A DNA stretch of 64,000 nucleotides. It comes from Campanula takesimana (Eukaryota > Streptophyta > Magnoliopsida > Asterales > Campanulaceae). This document shows positions 21,515-33,029 of this stretch, piece by piece. Every line of letters starts with the position of its first letter. The stretch's first letter is position 1. The stretch is taken from the NCBI GenBank assembly GCA_026119855.1, contig JAOWBW010000301.1, positions 620,001 through 684,000 of the forward strand. Direction: 5' to 3'. The translations under genes were made by a program, and so were the position numbers. The notes below the pieces were generated by a model, which searched no databases, had not been told where the DNA came from, and worked only from the letters and a program-made list of their open reading frames with translations.

Positions 21515-22905
21515 TGTTGGGTTTCGAGCAATCATGCACAACGGAAGAACATCATGAGAAACCTAAAACCCTAGATCCATTATGTTCAATAATTTATAAT
21601 ATGAAGATGAAAGAAACTAACCCTTGTAGATCGATATACGAAAACTTGGATTAAGAGGCTAAGAGAAACGCCCTCCACCGGTGATCCACACTTCGAACGG
21701 ATTCAAGAATACCTTCTTGAACTTGACTACTAGGTCTTCGGTTTGAAAAACTATGGTGAAGAACGATTCTTCAATATCTCCTTTTATTATTAAAGTTTGA
21801 TATTTGGGATTAATCAAACTTAATAACCCAAGTAAATAATGTGTATTCTCTCTCTCCAAGAAAGAGTTTGTGATTTCAAAAAACAATGCATAGGGAACAA
21901 TTCCCGTTTGTCCACATTATATGCAAGAGGTTTCCAAAACCCTTTAGGACTTAGGTTTTCTTGTCGAACAAGAAGTTACCTAAAACTATTTCTGCTGGGA
22001 CAAACCATTCGTATGGATTAGTTTGGTGGCTCCCAAACCATTCGTACAGATCCTCCAGTAGGATCCAGTTTTTCTCGTTTTTCGCTCTTTTAAATATCCG
22101 TTCTCCGTGTGTGACCCAATAGGATTATACTAAGTTGGCAACGAGTCCGAACCATTCAAACCTCGTAAGTCATAAGCGGACTCTAGCAAGCTATTATGAC
22201 TACCCAATTAGTATAACGTTGAAATCCAAATTTCCTAAAATAGAACATAACACAATCTCTTTGTTACGAGATGTCTATTGAACGTAAGCCATGGTCAATG
22301 GTCAAATTACCTATGTTCAATGTTTTCTCAATCTTGAATGTATTGATAATACAAATGACATTGATCCAATCAATTCTTGAGCATGGCCATGCATTTCATC
22401 AATACCATTCATCGAGTGGCCAAAGATTGACATCTCTCTTGACGAGGAACAAATCCCATCTTAGCTTATTACTCTTCCCTACATGATTTTGATTACGCCA
22501 ATCATATTCTTTATAGCTACCCGGTTAAGGGTAACGTTTGAATATATCAAACGTAACATTCATCATGTGGAAGACTGTAATAACCTCAGGTCTAGAGATT
22601 CCAGTGATATAACTTTATGAGACTTAATTATGATATTGTGACCATGACATAAATCTCATAGGGGTCAGTCCAGTATTTGTTCTCCAACAAATACCCATAA
22701 GTCTAATTGTATCGCATACACATAATCATCATATGATTATCTATTAAACTTATACTAATAATTAATCATAATTATCAGGGACGGGGATTATTATAATAAA
22801 CATGCAAAAGATATAATAATCAAACATTCAATATCTTTATTAAAGCATAGAGCAAATGATAACATTAATCGTTCAAATAACGTGCCTAGGGCATACACAC
22901 CAACA
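21515..22905 (-). repeat. 3' LTR of copia element cB
   Basis: On the minus strand it runs from TGTTGGTGTGTATGCCCTAG to ...GAAACCCAACA, 1391 bp, and is related to the cA, cC, cD, cE and F LTRs. A GTGGGAGAT purine tract abuts it in the cB interior at 22906. Repeated AACCATTCGTAYRGAT motifs lie at 22003-22018 and 22036-22051. Only the 3' LTR lies in the window. Confidence 0.85.
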
Positions 22906-23768
22906 ATCTCCCACTTGCACTAGGCCTAATTAATGTATCGAATACCCATAGACCTAACATGACCATCATACTTCGCTTGCGGAAGACCCTTTGTCAATGG
23001 GTCAGCAATGTTATCTTCAGTTTGTACTCAGCATATATACACGTCTCCTCTATCAATGATCTCTCGAATGATGTGAAAACACCTAAGTATGTGTTTGGAT
23101 TTTTGATGCGATCTAGGTTCCTTTGCTTGAGCAATAGCACCATTATTATCACAATAAATGTCTATGGGATTAGCAATGCTAGGAACCACCTTTATTTCAC
23201 CAATGAATTTCTTAATCCAAACAGCCTCTTTAGCAGCATCGGATGCAGCTATATACTCAGCTTTAGTTGTAGAATCATCTACGGTACTTTGCTTAGAACT
23301 CTTCCAGCTAACAGCACCACCATTAAGCATAAACACAAATCCAGATTGCGATCTTGAATCATCCTTGTCGGTTTGGAAGCTTGCATCCGTGTAACCATTT
23401 ACAATGAGATCATCTTCCATACCTCCATATACCAAGAACAAATCTTTAGTCCTTCGCAAGTACTTAAGAATCCTCTTGACTGCAATCCAGTGACTCTCAC
23501 CAGGATCCGATTGGTATCTGCTCGTCATGCTCAAATCATAAGAGATATCGGGTCTAGTATATATCATGGCATACATGATGGATACAATTGCATAAGCATA
23601 TGAGATTCCATTCATTCTCTCAAGCTCATCAGTTGTCTTAGGACACAGATTCTTGCTCAGAGTTATGCCATCTGCAACTGAAAAATTTCCTCAGAGTTTT
23701 CCATGCGGAATCTCTTAAGAACTTTATCAATATATGTACTTTGACTCAAACCAATCAACTTCTTAGAT
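22906..23768 (-). pseudogene. RNase H and end of RT of copia element cB
   Basis: The open frame 23028-23615 encodes the RT thumb (YAMIYTRPDISYDLSMTSRY) and RNase H1 (GYTDASFQTDKDD; TKAEYIAASDAAKEAVW; YCDNNGAIAQAKEPR). The RT peptide upstream (STYIDKVLKRFRMENS) continues to 23768 but is frameshifted. Pol is cut at CTATC by the solo LTR cC and resumes at 25267. The C-terminus after 23028 is also frameshifted or stopped. Confidence 0.85.
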
Positions 23769-23773
23769 CTATC

Positions 23774-25261
23774 TGTTGGGTTTCGATCAAACATGCGCAG
23801 CGGAATTTAGCATTTAAAATTTTGAAACCCAAAGCCCATAGATCCGTTCATATGATTAAATCAGATACAACATAATGAATAAAGGAATAAACTAACCCTT
23901 GATGGCTATTAAATTTTCTCTTGGTCTTTGGTGGAGATTTGAAGACTTGATCACGATCACAAAGCTTGAACACGAACTTTGAAGATGATGATTTTCACCC
24001 TCTAGCGGTATCCACACTTCGAACGAATATCAAAGGAACTTCTTTGATCTTGGTTGCTAGACAAAATTGTGAAACACGTTTTCACAATGAATTTGAACTA
24101 TATGGAATTTTCTCTCTTGTGTATTATTTTGTTCTTTGACCAAGGATGTCTTAGAACAAAGTAAAACCTCTCTGAAACTCTTTGGAGACTCACAAAAGGC
24201 TATCACTGAAGTTCTGGCCGAACTCATCCTTTTATACACAAGCAAGACCTATTCCAAATAGGAATCTTGTGTCAAAAGACATTCCAAATCGAATTAGGAA
24301 AGTGCCAACCGACAGTACTGTGCGGCCGCCCAGAATACACTGCGCGGTCGCACATTTATCTGAAACAAACTGGTACAAATCTTAGCTAAGTGTGCGGCCT
24401 CCCAGTCCACACTGTGCGGTCGCCCACTTCCCCAGAATGTCCAGAATTTCCAAAATTCCAATTTAGTCCTATTAAAGATTCGTTCTATTGTGTGTGACCC
24501 TCTAGGATTATACTAAGTTGGCAATGGGTTCAAACATGAAACCATAAGATATGATTAGGTTCTAGAAAACCGTCATACCTACCCAAATAGTATAACTAGA
24601 TACAAGTTCGCATTCCTTTAGAATATGTCATAATCCCTTTGTCCAAGATGTCATTGAACACAAGTCATGGTCAAACAGTCAACTTGTTTTGTTCAATACT
24701 TTCTCGATTCCGAATATGTTGATAATCCAAATGCCAATGATCCAATCAATTCATTTGAGTCCGGCCGAACATTTCATCAACACCATTCCTACGAGAGGCC
24801 CAAGCTTGACATCTCTCCGAAGAGGGACAAATCCATTTAGCTTATTATTCTTCCCTACGTGAATCCGATTATGCCAATCATACCCTTTATAACTTCCCGG
24901 TTAAAGGTAGCGTTTGAATATGTCAAACATAATGTTCATCAAGTGGAAGACTATAATAACTTCATGTCTAAGGATTCAAATGACATAACTAATATGAGAT
25001 ATATGTTCGACATAGACCATGACATAAATCTCATACAGCGGGTCATGTCCAGTACCTTGTTCCAAACAAGTACCCATAAATCTAACATGATCATCGCATG
25101 ATCATTTAGACTTTATACTAGTGCTTAACAAGTACTAGGGACGGAGATTATTATAAGTAAACATGAACAATAATAATAATCAAAACATCTCTTTATTGAT
25201 ATGAAATAAATGATAACAATTACAACGTTTATTAAACGTGCCTAGGGCACCACTACCAACA
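23774..25261 (-). mobile_element. cC: solo copia LTR inside cB
   Basis: A 1488-bp LTR (minus: TGTTGGTAGTGGTGCCCTAG ... GAAACCCAACA) is flanked by the TSD CTATC (23769-23773, 25262-25266). There is no internal sequence, so the element recombined between its LTRs. TATA is at 24230-24237 (complement). A CpG cluster at 24318-24426 holds GCGGCCGCCCAG and GTGCGGTCGCCCA. It is close in sequence to the cA and cE LTRs. Confidence 0.92.
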
Positions 25262-25770
25262 CTATCATGATAGATCCTTATGCAAAGGATGTAGGCGGCT
25301 TCTCCCATATCTTTCATTGAGAAACACTTTCCTAACCAAGTCTTTACAGACTGTAGTAAAGGAGTGTCATTTCCAATAAGCAATATGTCATCAACATACA
25401 GCACAAGAAATAATACTACGCTCCCACTAATCTTCTTTTATACACAAGATTCATCTTCGTTCTTTATGAAGCCAAACTCTTTCACCGATTCATCAAATCG
25501 AAGATTCCAACTCCTAAAGGCTTGCTTCAATCCATAGATGGATCTCTGCAACTTGCATACTTTGTTAGAATTTTTTGGACTTACAAAACCTTCAGGTTGT
25601 GTCATATACACATCCTCAAGTAGGTTCCCGTTAAGGAACGCTGTTTTGACATCCATTTTCCATATCTCATAGTCAAAATATGCGGCGATGGCAAGTAAAA
25701 TTCTTATAGACTTGATTATTGCTACGGGTGAAAAGTCAATACCATGAATTTGCCTATAGCCTTTCGCTAC
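25262..25770 (-). pseudogene. Reverse transcriptase core of copia element cB
   Basis: Two frames show the RT palm: WKMDVKTAFLNG (first catalytic Asp) with KLQRSIYGLKQAFRSWN, then LYVDDILLIGND (YVDD box). A TAC-to-TAA stop at 25438 separates them. On the left it continues across the solo LTR. On the right it stops at 25770, after GCTAC, where the U LTR begins. Confidence 0.85.
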
Positions 25771-27064
25771 TGTGAATACGTCCGGTTGAATTGAGAGTCG
25801 CCACATTGTTTTATTTTTAGTAAAAACATTGAGAAAAGCATTTATAAGAATAATAGGGTTCGAGGGTCAAATTACAATAGAAGAAGAATATTAATGTGAT
25901 CACTCCTATTGCCCGACGAATCGGTCTTTCTATCATGATCAATGTGTGTGTGTGTGTGTGTAAGTGTTTGTGACCGGATTCGAGGATTGCCTACATTCTT
26001 CTCGATGTAAGAAGCTCAGGTCAGCGTAGTTTATTGATGAATTAGAATAGAGAGAGATGAAGCGGGATCATGCATAATGAAGGGGGAGGAGAAAGAAACA
26101 TGTAAAGATGATCAAATCAACCTAGCAATAAAGATTAACCACTAACATGATCGGTGGGATTCATCGTTGTTCATCATCGGAGATGTATATTGATCATGTG
26201 AATATTAACCTAAAGATTAGGGTTTAGAAGTAGTTCCTACATCTTGTCGATCATCATCGGCTATGCATATAAATAGGGATTAAAACATGAGATCTAGTAT
26301 TTAAAGTATGATAAGTCGTAGATCTAGCATAATAATAAGAACATCATGAAACAATATGAATGAACATGTAAACATAAAGATCGCTACCCTAAATATAGCA
26401 TTATGTAAGTAATATGTGACCTAGATCTAATGCGGGTTTCGTGGAAACCCTAGATCATCACCGGTCAAGAATATGAACGATGAACAAATCCCTAGATCTA
26501 ACAATGTATGAATGAATATAATAGATCTAATTAATGAAAGTAGTAAGAACGCGTTACCAAACCGATTAAAGAGGTTTCAAAGGTTGAATCTTCACTCCTT
26601 TGGTTGATGGCGGTATTGGATCTCTTTGATGATCAAAGTAAGATCAAAGAGAGGATTTGAAAGGGTTTTAAGAGGGAGAGAGAGAGGTTGGGAATAGCTT
26701 CTGTGAGGGTTTTCTCGTAGGTCAGTTGTGTTATCAAATAGGCTGGGGAGAGCTCTATATATAGGGAAAAATTAGGGAATTTAGAGAAGTGGCCGTACAG
26801 CCGAGAAGTGGCCGCATGGCCGGGAAGTGGCTGCACGAATTGATCCTCCAGACTTTGTGATTAGAACGATCTCAACAAATCCTTATCAGTTTGTTCTCGG
26901 GATTTGTTCATTATCCTTATGGAATTCGATCTATAACTGATTTCGTCTATCAAGAACTCTAGGAATCTGTCGGATAAGTCCCTGTTAGGTTATAATTGCC
27001 TAAAAGTTCCTTGGAGGCTCCTAAACTTCTAGGAAGTCCTTGATCTTCATATCGGGTACTAACA
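25771..27064 (-). repeat. U: 3' LTR of a Tat-type gypsy element
   Basis: On the minus strand it starts TGTTAGTACCCGATATGAAG after a CCGAGGGGCTAC tract and ends CGTATTCACA. TATA is in CTATATATAG (26754-26763). The promoter-proximal repeats GGCTGTACGGCCACTTC and CGGCCATGCGGCCACTTC lie at 26788-26835. The U5 PBS-like TGGCGACTC (25795-25803) lies only 24 bp from the LTR end, and a (TG)n run is at 25944-25960. Inserted in the RT of cB after GCTAC. Confidence 0.8.
25992..26029 (-). other. Type-1 hairpin candidate inside the U LTR
   Basis: On the minus strand CTACG and GTAG are the outer arms. The inner stem TTCTT/AAGAA (26009-26013 and 25996-26000) encloses an 8-nt loop. This is another independent inner-stem sequence. 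Confidence 0.55.
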
Positions 27065-27399
27065 GTAGCCCCTCGGCAATGCTTCTTGCAAGGCATGGAG
27101 GGTCGTCGATTAAGAAAAGGAACCGATCTGAAACATGAGTTCCAAATTAAGGGAAGAGAAGTAAAAGGTGACCAGGTTGGTCAAACGGCTGAACCTATGT
27201 CAGGCTACCTACGTATCCTAAAGGGAATCAAGCCGGTCGTAGTTCAAAAACTGGGGGAGAAAGAAACGAGACATCGTCTTTTGCTGGGGATACGCGCCTA
27301 TATAAAGACAAACATTCGTAAGGCAATAAAGTCGTCGTTCGGACCCTACTGGGGAAAAAGAAAAGAGCTTTCTTGATTGAAAAAAGCATTTGAAGCTGC
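27065..27399 (-). other. 3' tail of U with PPT and type-1 hairpin
   Basis: PPT complement GCCCCTCGG is at 27067-27075. The type-1 motif has outer arms at 27209-27213 and 27238-27242 (minus CTACG/CGTAG) and inner stem TCC/GGA. Nothing coding. W is inserted after GCTGC (27395-27399). Confidence 0.7.
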
Positions 27400-27557
27400 T
27401 GTAAGGATTCCGCCCCAAGAAAAACACGAGCACGTTTCAAGGGCGAAATACCAAACGCGGGAACCGGACCAATTTAACGGAGTCGCCACATTTTGTTAAT
27501 TTTAAACCCAACAAAATGATAAAGGGTTTGAGTTCAAAGGTTCGGAGATCAGGTTAC

Positions 27558-29065
27558 TGTTGGGTTTCCAAGTAACATGCGCAGCGGAAATTAGCATTAA
27601 AATTTGAAACCCAAAGCCACGGATCCGTTCATATGATTAAATCAAATACAATAACATGAATATAGGATAAAACTAACCCTTGATGGCTATCAAATTTTCT
27701 TGGTCTTTGGTGGAGGTTTGAAGACTTGATCACGATCACAAAGCTTGAACACGAACTTTGAAGATGATGATTTTCACCCTCTAGCGGTATCCACACTTCG
27801 AACGAATATCAAAGGAGCTTCTTTGATCTTGGTTGCTAGACCAATATTATGAAACACACTTTCACAATATAATAAAGAACTATATGGAATTTATTTGTGA
27901 ATTATTTTGTTCCTCAATCAATGATATCTTAGAACAAAATAAAATCTCTCTCAAACTCTTTGAGACTCACAAAAAGCACACACACATATGGTCTGGCCGA
28001 ATTGTTGTTTTTATACACAATTAAGACCTATTCCAAATAGGTAACTTGTGCCAAAAACCTTTCCTAATCAAATTAGGAATTTTCCATCCGGCATACCGGG
28101 CGCCCGCCTGGTCCTACCCAGGCGCCCGCCTGTTTGGGCAGAAAGTCCAGTTCCTTTCCGGCTTGAACAGGCGCCCGCCTGGTGCAACCCAAGCGCCCGC
28201 TTGGTTGACCAGGAGGCCCAGATCTTCCAGAAATTCCTTGGAAGTCCTCCGACCCTAAATGCCAATATAGTCCTTTTATTTAAGATTCGTTCTATTGTGT
28301 GTGACCCTCTAGGATTATACTAAGTTGGCAATGGGCTCAAACATGATTCCATAAGATATGATTAGGTTCTAGCAAACCGTCATACCTACCTAAATAGTAT
28401 AACTAGATACAAGTTCGCATTCCTTTAGAATATGTCACAATCCCTTTGTCCACGATGTCATTGAACACAAGTCATGGTCAAAGAGTCAACTTGTTTTGTT
28501 CAATACTTTCTTGATTCCGAATATGTTGATAATCCAAATGACATTGATCCAATCAATTCATTTGAGTCCGGCCGAACATTTCATCAACATCATTCCTACG
28601 AAAGGCCCAAGCTTGACATCTCTCCGTGGAGGGACAAATCCATTTAGCTTATTATTCTTCCAACGGGAATCCGATTATGCCAACATACCCTTTATAACTA
28701 CCGTGTTAAAGTAGCGTTTGAATATGTCAAACACAATGTTCATCAAGTGGAAGACTATAATAACTTCATGTATAAGGATTCAAATGACATAACTAATATG
28801 AGATATATGTACGACATAGACCATGACATAAATCTCATACAGCGGGTCATGTCCAGTACCTTGTTCCAAACAAGTACCCATAAATCTAACATGAACATCC
28901 CATGACCATTTAGCCTTTATACTAGTGCTTAATAAGTACTAGGGACGGGGATTATTATAAGTAAATATGAACAACAATAATAATCAAAACATCTCTTTAT
29001 TGATATGAAATAAATGATAACAATTACAATGTTTATTAAACGTGCCTAGGGCACCACTACCAACA
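27558..29065 (-). repeat. cA 3' LTR
   Basis: It starts (minus) TGTTGGTAGTGGTGCCCTAG and ends ACTTGGAAACCCAACA. TATA GTATAAAA is the complement of 28008-28015. The upstream GC cluster of four GGCGCCCGCCTGG-like motifs spans 28098-28204. Confidence 0.93.
28098..28204 (-). promoter_or_regulatory. CpG-rich promoter-proximal cluster, cA 3' LTR
   Basis: Four copies (28098-28111, 28120-28132, 28169-28182, 28191-28204) of a GCGCCCGCCTG motif lie about 80-190 bp upstream of TATA in an otherwise AT-rich LTR. The 5' LTR has the same cluster at 35079-35185. Confidence 0.6.
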
Positions 29066-29079
29066 ATCTCCCACTTGCC

Positions 29080-29583
29080 CTAGGCCCAATCTCCCATGTA
29101 TCTAATACCCATGGACCTAACATGACCATCATGTTTAGCTTGTGGAAGTCCCTTTGTTAGCGGGTTCGCAACATTGTCATCAGTAGGTACTCTGCATATA
29201 TTTACGTCTCCCCTATCAACGATCTCTCGAATGATATGAAAACGCCTAAGTATGTGTTTGGATTTCTGATGTGCTCTTGGTTCCTTTGCTTGAGCAATAG
29301 CACCATTATTGTCGCAATAAAGGTCTATTGGATTAGCAATACTAGGAACCACTTCAAGTTCAGTTATGAACTTCTTAATCCAAACAGCTTCCTTTGCAGC
29401 ATCCGATGCAGCAATATACTCAGCTTCTGTTGTAGAATCAGCGGTTGTACTTTGCTTGGAACTCTTCCAGCTTACAGCTCCACCATTTAACATAAACATA
29501 AAACCTGATTGCGATCGGCTATCATCTTTGTCGGTTTGGAAGCTTGCATCCGTGTAAGCATTTACAACGAGATCATCTTCCAT
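29080..29583 (-). pseudogene. RNase H of copia cA
   Basis: The frame encodes the copia RNase H1 domain: YTDASFQTDKDD near residues 10-21, TTEAEYIAASDAAKEAVW near 50-70, and YCDNNGAIAQAKEPR. It ends NPLTKGLPQAKHDGHVRSMG, the usual C-terminus. It degrades the RNA strand in cDNA synthesis. It is out of frame with RT because a short deletion (about 7 bp relative to cB, near 29590) removed part of the VYGG segment. The ATG is internal, not a native start. Confidence 0.9.
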
Positions 29584-30566
29584 TCCTCCAAAAACGAGTC
29601 TTTAGTCCTTCTTAAGTACTTAAGAATCGCTTTTACAGCTATCCAGTGATTTTCGCCAGGGTCGGATTGGTATCTACTTGTCATGCTCAAAGCATAAGAT
29701 ACATCCGGCCTAGTACAAATCATGGCATACATGATGGACCCAATTGCCGAAGCATATGGAACATCATTCATTTTCTCACGCTCATCTTTTGTCTTGGGAC
29801 ATTGAGTCTTGCTTAGAGAAACTCCATGTAACACGGGCAAGCTCCCTCTCTTAGAATTTTCCATACGGAATCTTCTAATGACCTTGTCAATGTATGTACT
29901 TTGGCTTAAACCAAGTAGCCTCCTTGATCTATCTCTATAGATCTTAATGCCAAGAATATATGCGGCTTCACCCATATCTTTCATTGCGAAGCACTTTCCT
30001 AACCAAGTCTTCACAGACTGAAGTGTAGGAATGTCGTTTCCAAAGAGTAATATGTCATCCACGTATAAAATAAGGAATAGCACTATGCTCCCACTAATCT
30101 TCTTGTATACACAAGGCTCATCTTCATTCTTGATGAAGCCAAACTCTTTGACCGATTCATCAAAATGGAGATTCCAACTCCTTGAAGCTTGCTTCAATCC
30201 ATAGATGGATCTTTGCAATTTGCATACCTTAGAATCTTGTTCAAAACCTTCTGGTTGTGTCATATACACATCCTCTTGGAGTTTTCCATTCAGGAAAGCG
30301 GTTTTGACGTCCATCTGCCATATTTCATAGTCATGATATGCGGCAATGGCAAGCAAAATTCTTATAGACTTGATCATTGCTACGGGTGAAAAGGTCTCAT
30401 CATAGTCAATACCATGAACTTGCCTATAACCCTTCGCTACAAGCCTAGCTTTGTAAGTATGCACCTTCCCATCCATGTCAGTCTTCTTCTTGAAGACCCA
30501 TTTGCATCCTATGGTTTTTACACCTTTGGGCGCATCAATCAAATTCCAAACTTGATTGTCTTGCAT
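29562..30566 (-). pseudogene. Reverse transcriptase of copia cA
   Basis: 334 codons with the full RT palm: MDVKTAFLNG (Asp near 86), KLQRSIYGLKQASRSW and LYVDDILLFGND (YVDD near 168-171). It copies element RNA into cDNA. It is separated from integrase by one TAA (30567-30569) and runs out of frame at its end because of the deletion near 29590. Otherwise open. Confidence 0.92.
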
Positions 30567-30569
30567 GGA

Positions 30570-31310
30570 TTACAATTCGGATTCCATGGCTCCAAGCCAC
30601 TTGTCCGAATCAGGAGAAGACATCGCCTCTTGGTAGGTTGACGGTTCATCATTCTCAATGATTTCCACATCATTACTATCTGTTACGAGAAATCCATATC
30701 TCTCGGGCTCAGATCGTAACCTACTAGATCTGCGAGTCGCTTGTGTATTCTGAACAGTTTCCACAACTCCTTGTGGTTCTTGTTCTTGTTCCACTATTGG
30801 TTCAATGTTATTTTCTGGGTCTCGAATTTCTTCAAGATTTATTTTACTCCCACTGATTTCTTTGGAGAGAAACTCTTTCTCTAGAAAGACACCAGTTCGG
30901 GCAACAAACACTTTGTTGTCCTCTCGGTTGTAAAAGTAATATCCTTTAGTTTCCTTAGGATATCCCACGAAAATACATTTATCAGATTTGTGTGCAAGTT
31001 TGTCTGAGATAAGTCTTTTGACAAAAACTTCACAACCCCAAATCTTCATGAAAGATAGACAAGGCTTCTTTCCGCTCCACATCTCATATGGAGTCTTTTG
31101 AACCGATTTAGTTGGAACACGATTTAGTGTGAAAGCAGCGGTTTCTAGGGCGTAACCCCAAAAGGATATTGGAAGATCAACTAGACTCATCATTGATCGA
31201 ACCATGTCTAACAAAGTCCGATTCCTCCTCTCGGACACACCATTCCATTGTGGTGTTCCCGGTGGAGTCAATTGTGAAACTATTCCACAATTCTTTAGAT
31301 GATCATCAAA
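30570..31310 (-). pseudogene. Integrase, C-terminal part, of copia cA
   Basis: It contains TPPGTPQWNGVSERRNRTLLDM, with the third catalytic residue (Glu) in VSERRN, followed by the copia-type C-terminal domain (FVGYPKETKGYYFYNREDNKVFVART) and an acidic linker to RT. The frame is separated from the core by a TAA at about 31311. Confidence 0.9.
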
Positions 31311-31703
31311 TTATTGACTTAAGTATTCTCCACCTCGATCTGATCGAAGTGCCTTAATACTTTTGCCAAGTTGTTTTTCTACTTCATTTTGAAATATTCT
31401 AAATATCTCAAACGCTTCACTTTTATGTTTCATTAGGTAAACATACCCAAATCTACTATAATCATCAGTGAAGGTTATGAAGTATTGAAATCCTCCCCTA
31501 GCATTGCTACTTAATGGTCCGCATACATCGGAATGTATCAACCCCAATAAGTCGCTTGCCCTTTCACCCAACTTGGTAAAAGGTGTCTTAGTCATTTTTC
31601 CAAGAAGACACGACTCACAAGTATCGTATGACTCTAAGTCACATGAACCCAAAAGTCCGTCCCCATGGAGTTTTGAGATACGGTTCTCATTAATATGACC
31701 AAG
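31311..31703 (-). pseudogene. Integrase zinc and catalytic core of copia cA
   Basis: RLGHIN ... CESCLLGKM gives the HHCC zinc domain. IHSDVCGPL and LRSDRGGEY carry the two catalytic aspartates. The frame is cut from gag-protease by a TGA where CGA (Arg of HRRLGH) is expected, a CpG transition. It joins host DNA to the cDNA ends. Confidence 0.9.
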
Positions 31704-31706
31704 ACG

Positions 31707-33029
31707 TCAATGCCACAAATAAGTATGATTTACATCATTAGGTTTAGATTTCTTATTTACATGATAGACATTATTTTCATTCTTGACATCCAAGATATAA
31801 AGGCCATTAAATGAATTAGCAATACCATAAAGCACATCATTTAAATAAATAGAAAATTTCTTATTCTCAATAAGAAACTTAAAACCTTCATTATCCAAAC
31901 AAGAAATTGAAATAATATTTCTGCTTAAATCCGGAACATAATAACAATTGTTCAAAACAAGAATTAATCCGGAAGGTAAAGTGACTTCATAAGTCCCTAC
32001 GGCTAATGCAGCAACTCTTGCTCCATTTCCCACGTGTAGATCTACTTCACCTTCTTTAAGCAGTCTCCTATTCTTTAGTCCCTGCACATTTAGACAAATG
32101 TGAGAACCACATCCGGTATCCAATACCCAAGAATCAGTGGTAGAAAGGAGAATATCTATCATATAGATACCTGAAGTCGACGCAGCCTTGCTGCTCTTCT
32201 TCTTCTTTTGCTCTTCCAAGAAAGCCTTGCAATTACGTTTCCAATGACCAATTTCTTGACAATGGAAACAGATTGCATCCTTTTGTGAATCGGGTTTTGC
32301 CTCAGAAGCCTTGGCAACCTTTGCCTTGCTTATCTTGGGTTTGACAACTTTTGCCTTACCCTTTCCTTTGGCACTAGCCTTCTTCCCATCATGAACCAAG
32401 AGCACGGGAGAACCTTTCTCCACAATTTTCATCTCTGCAGTTTTGAGCATCCCATGTAACTCAGAGAGATTCTTATCCATTCCATGCATGTTATAATTCA
32501 TTACAAACTGATTATAACTTTTAGGCAATGAATTAAGAATGAGATCCGTGGCTAGCTCCAATGGTATTGGATAGCCAAGTTTCTCAAGGTGCTCTACATA
32601 ACCTTTCATTTTAAGAAAGTGAGGACTCACTTGTTGCCCTTCATTCATTTTACAAGTAGTGAATGCAACAATGGTCTTGTACCTCTCTTGCCTAGCTTGC
32701 TCTTGAAACATGGTTCTCAACTCCACGCCTATCTCATAGGCTTCCAAATGTTCCAAACTTTGTTGGAGTTTTGAACACATAGCAGCAAGCATGAGACAAC
32801 TTACATCTCTAGAATCATTACGATGTTTCTTGTAATTGTCCCTTTCTACCCTAGGGGCAGTAGGCGGTGGTTCAGCAGGAAGAGGCCCATCGAGAATGTA
32901 TAACTTATCTTCTTGCCTAAGAACGATTCTTATGCTACGGATCCAATCCATAAAGTTAGTACCATTCTCTTCGAGCTTATCCTTCTCAAGGATCGATCGC
33001 AACGACATTGATTGAGTGTTATTAGTCAT
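31707..33029 (-). CDS. Gag and protease of copia cA
   Basis: 440 codons from ATG 33029. The Gag capsid-type helical region covers roughly residues 1-215, followed by a Lys-rich linker. The CCHC zinc knuckle (C254-x2-C257-x4-H262-x4-C267) binds RNA. The protease follows with the active site DTG at 304-306, and then the GAG-pre-integrase region (YLWH at the end). Gag forms the virus-like particle and protease processes the polyprotein. Both are intact. The stop at 31704-31706 replaces an Arg codon, so in this copy Pol would not be translated beyond it. Confidence 0.92.
   Translation of the reverse strand: MTNNTQSMSLRSILEKDKLEENGTNFMDWIRSIRIVLRQEDKLYILDGPLPAEPPPTAPRVERDNYKKHRNDSRDVSCLMLAAMCSKLQQSLEHLEAYEIGVELRTMFQEQARQERYKTIVAFTTCKMNEGQQVSPHFLKMKGYVEHLEKLGYPIPLELATDLILNSLPKSYNQFVMNYNMHGMDKNLSELHGMLKTAEMKIVEKGSPVLLVHDGKKASAKGKGKAKVVKPKISKAKVAKASEAKPDSQKDAICFHCQEIGHWKRNCKAFLEEQKKKKSSKAASTSGIYMIDILLSTTDSWVLDTGCGSHICLNVQGLKNRRLLKEGEVDLHVGNGARVAALAVGTYEVTLPSGLILVLNNCYYVPDLSRNIISISCLDNEGFKFLIENKKFSIYLNDVLYGIANSFNGLYILDVKNENNVYHVNKKSKPNDVNHTYLWH

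Noticed and set aside
24859..25101. Recurring 80-codon ORF (also in 35478-35888 and 57915-58157)
   Set aside because: It lies in copia LTR sequence, varies in frame between LTRs and has no domain; a chance frame in a repeat.
25944..25960. (TG)n microsatellite as a Z-DNA or recombination signal
   Set aside because: Short runs like this, (CA)n at 14598 and (GA)n at 50898 are ordinary; no further support.
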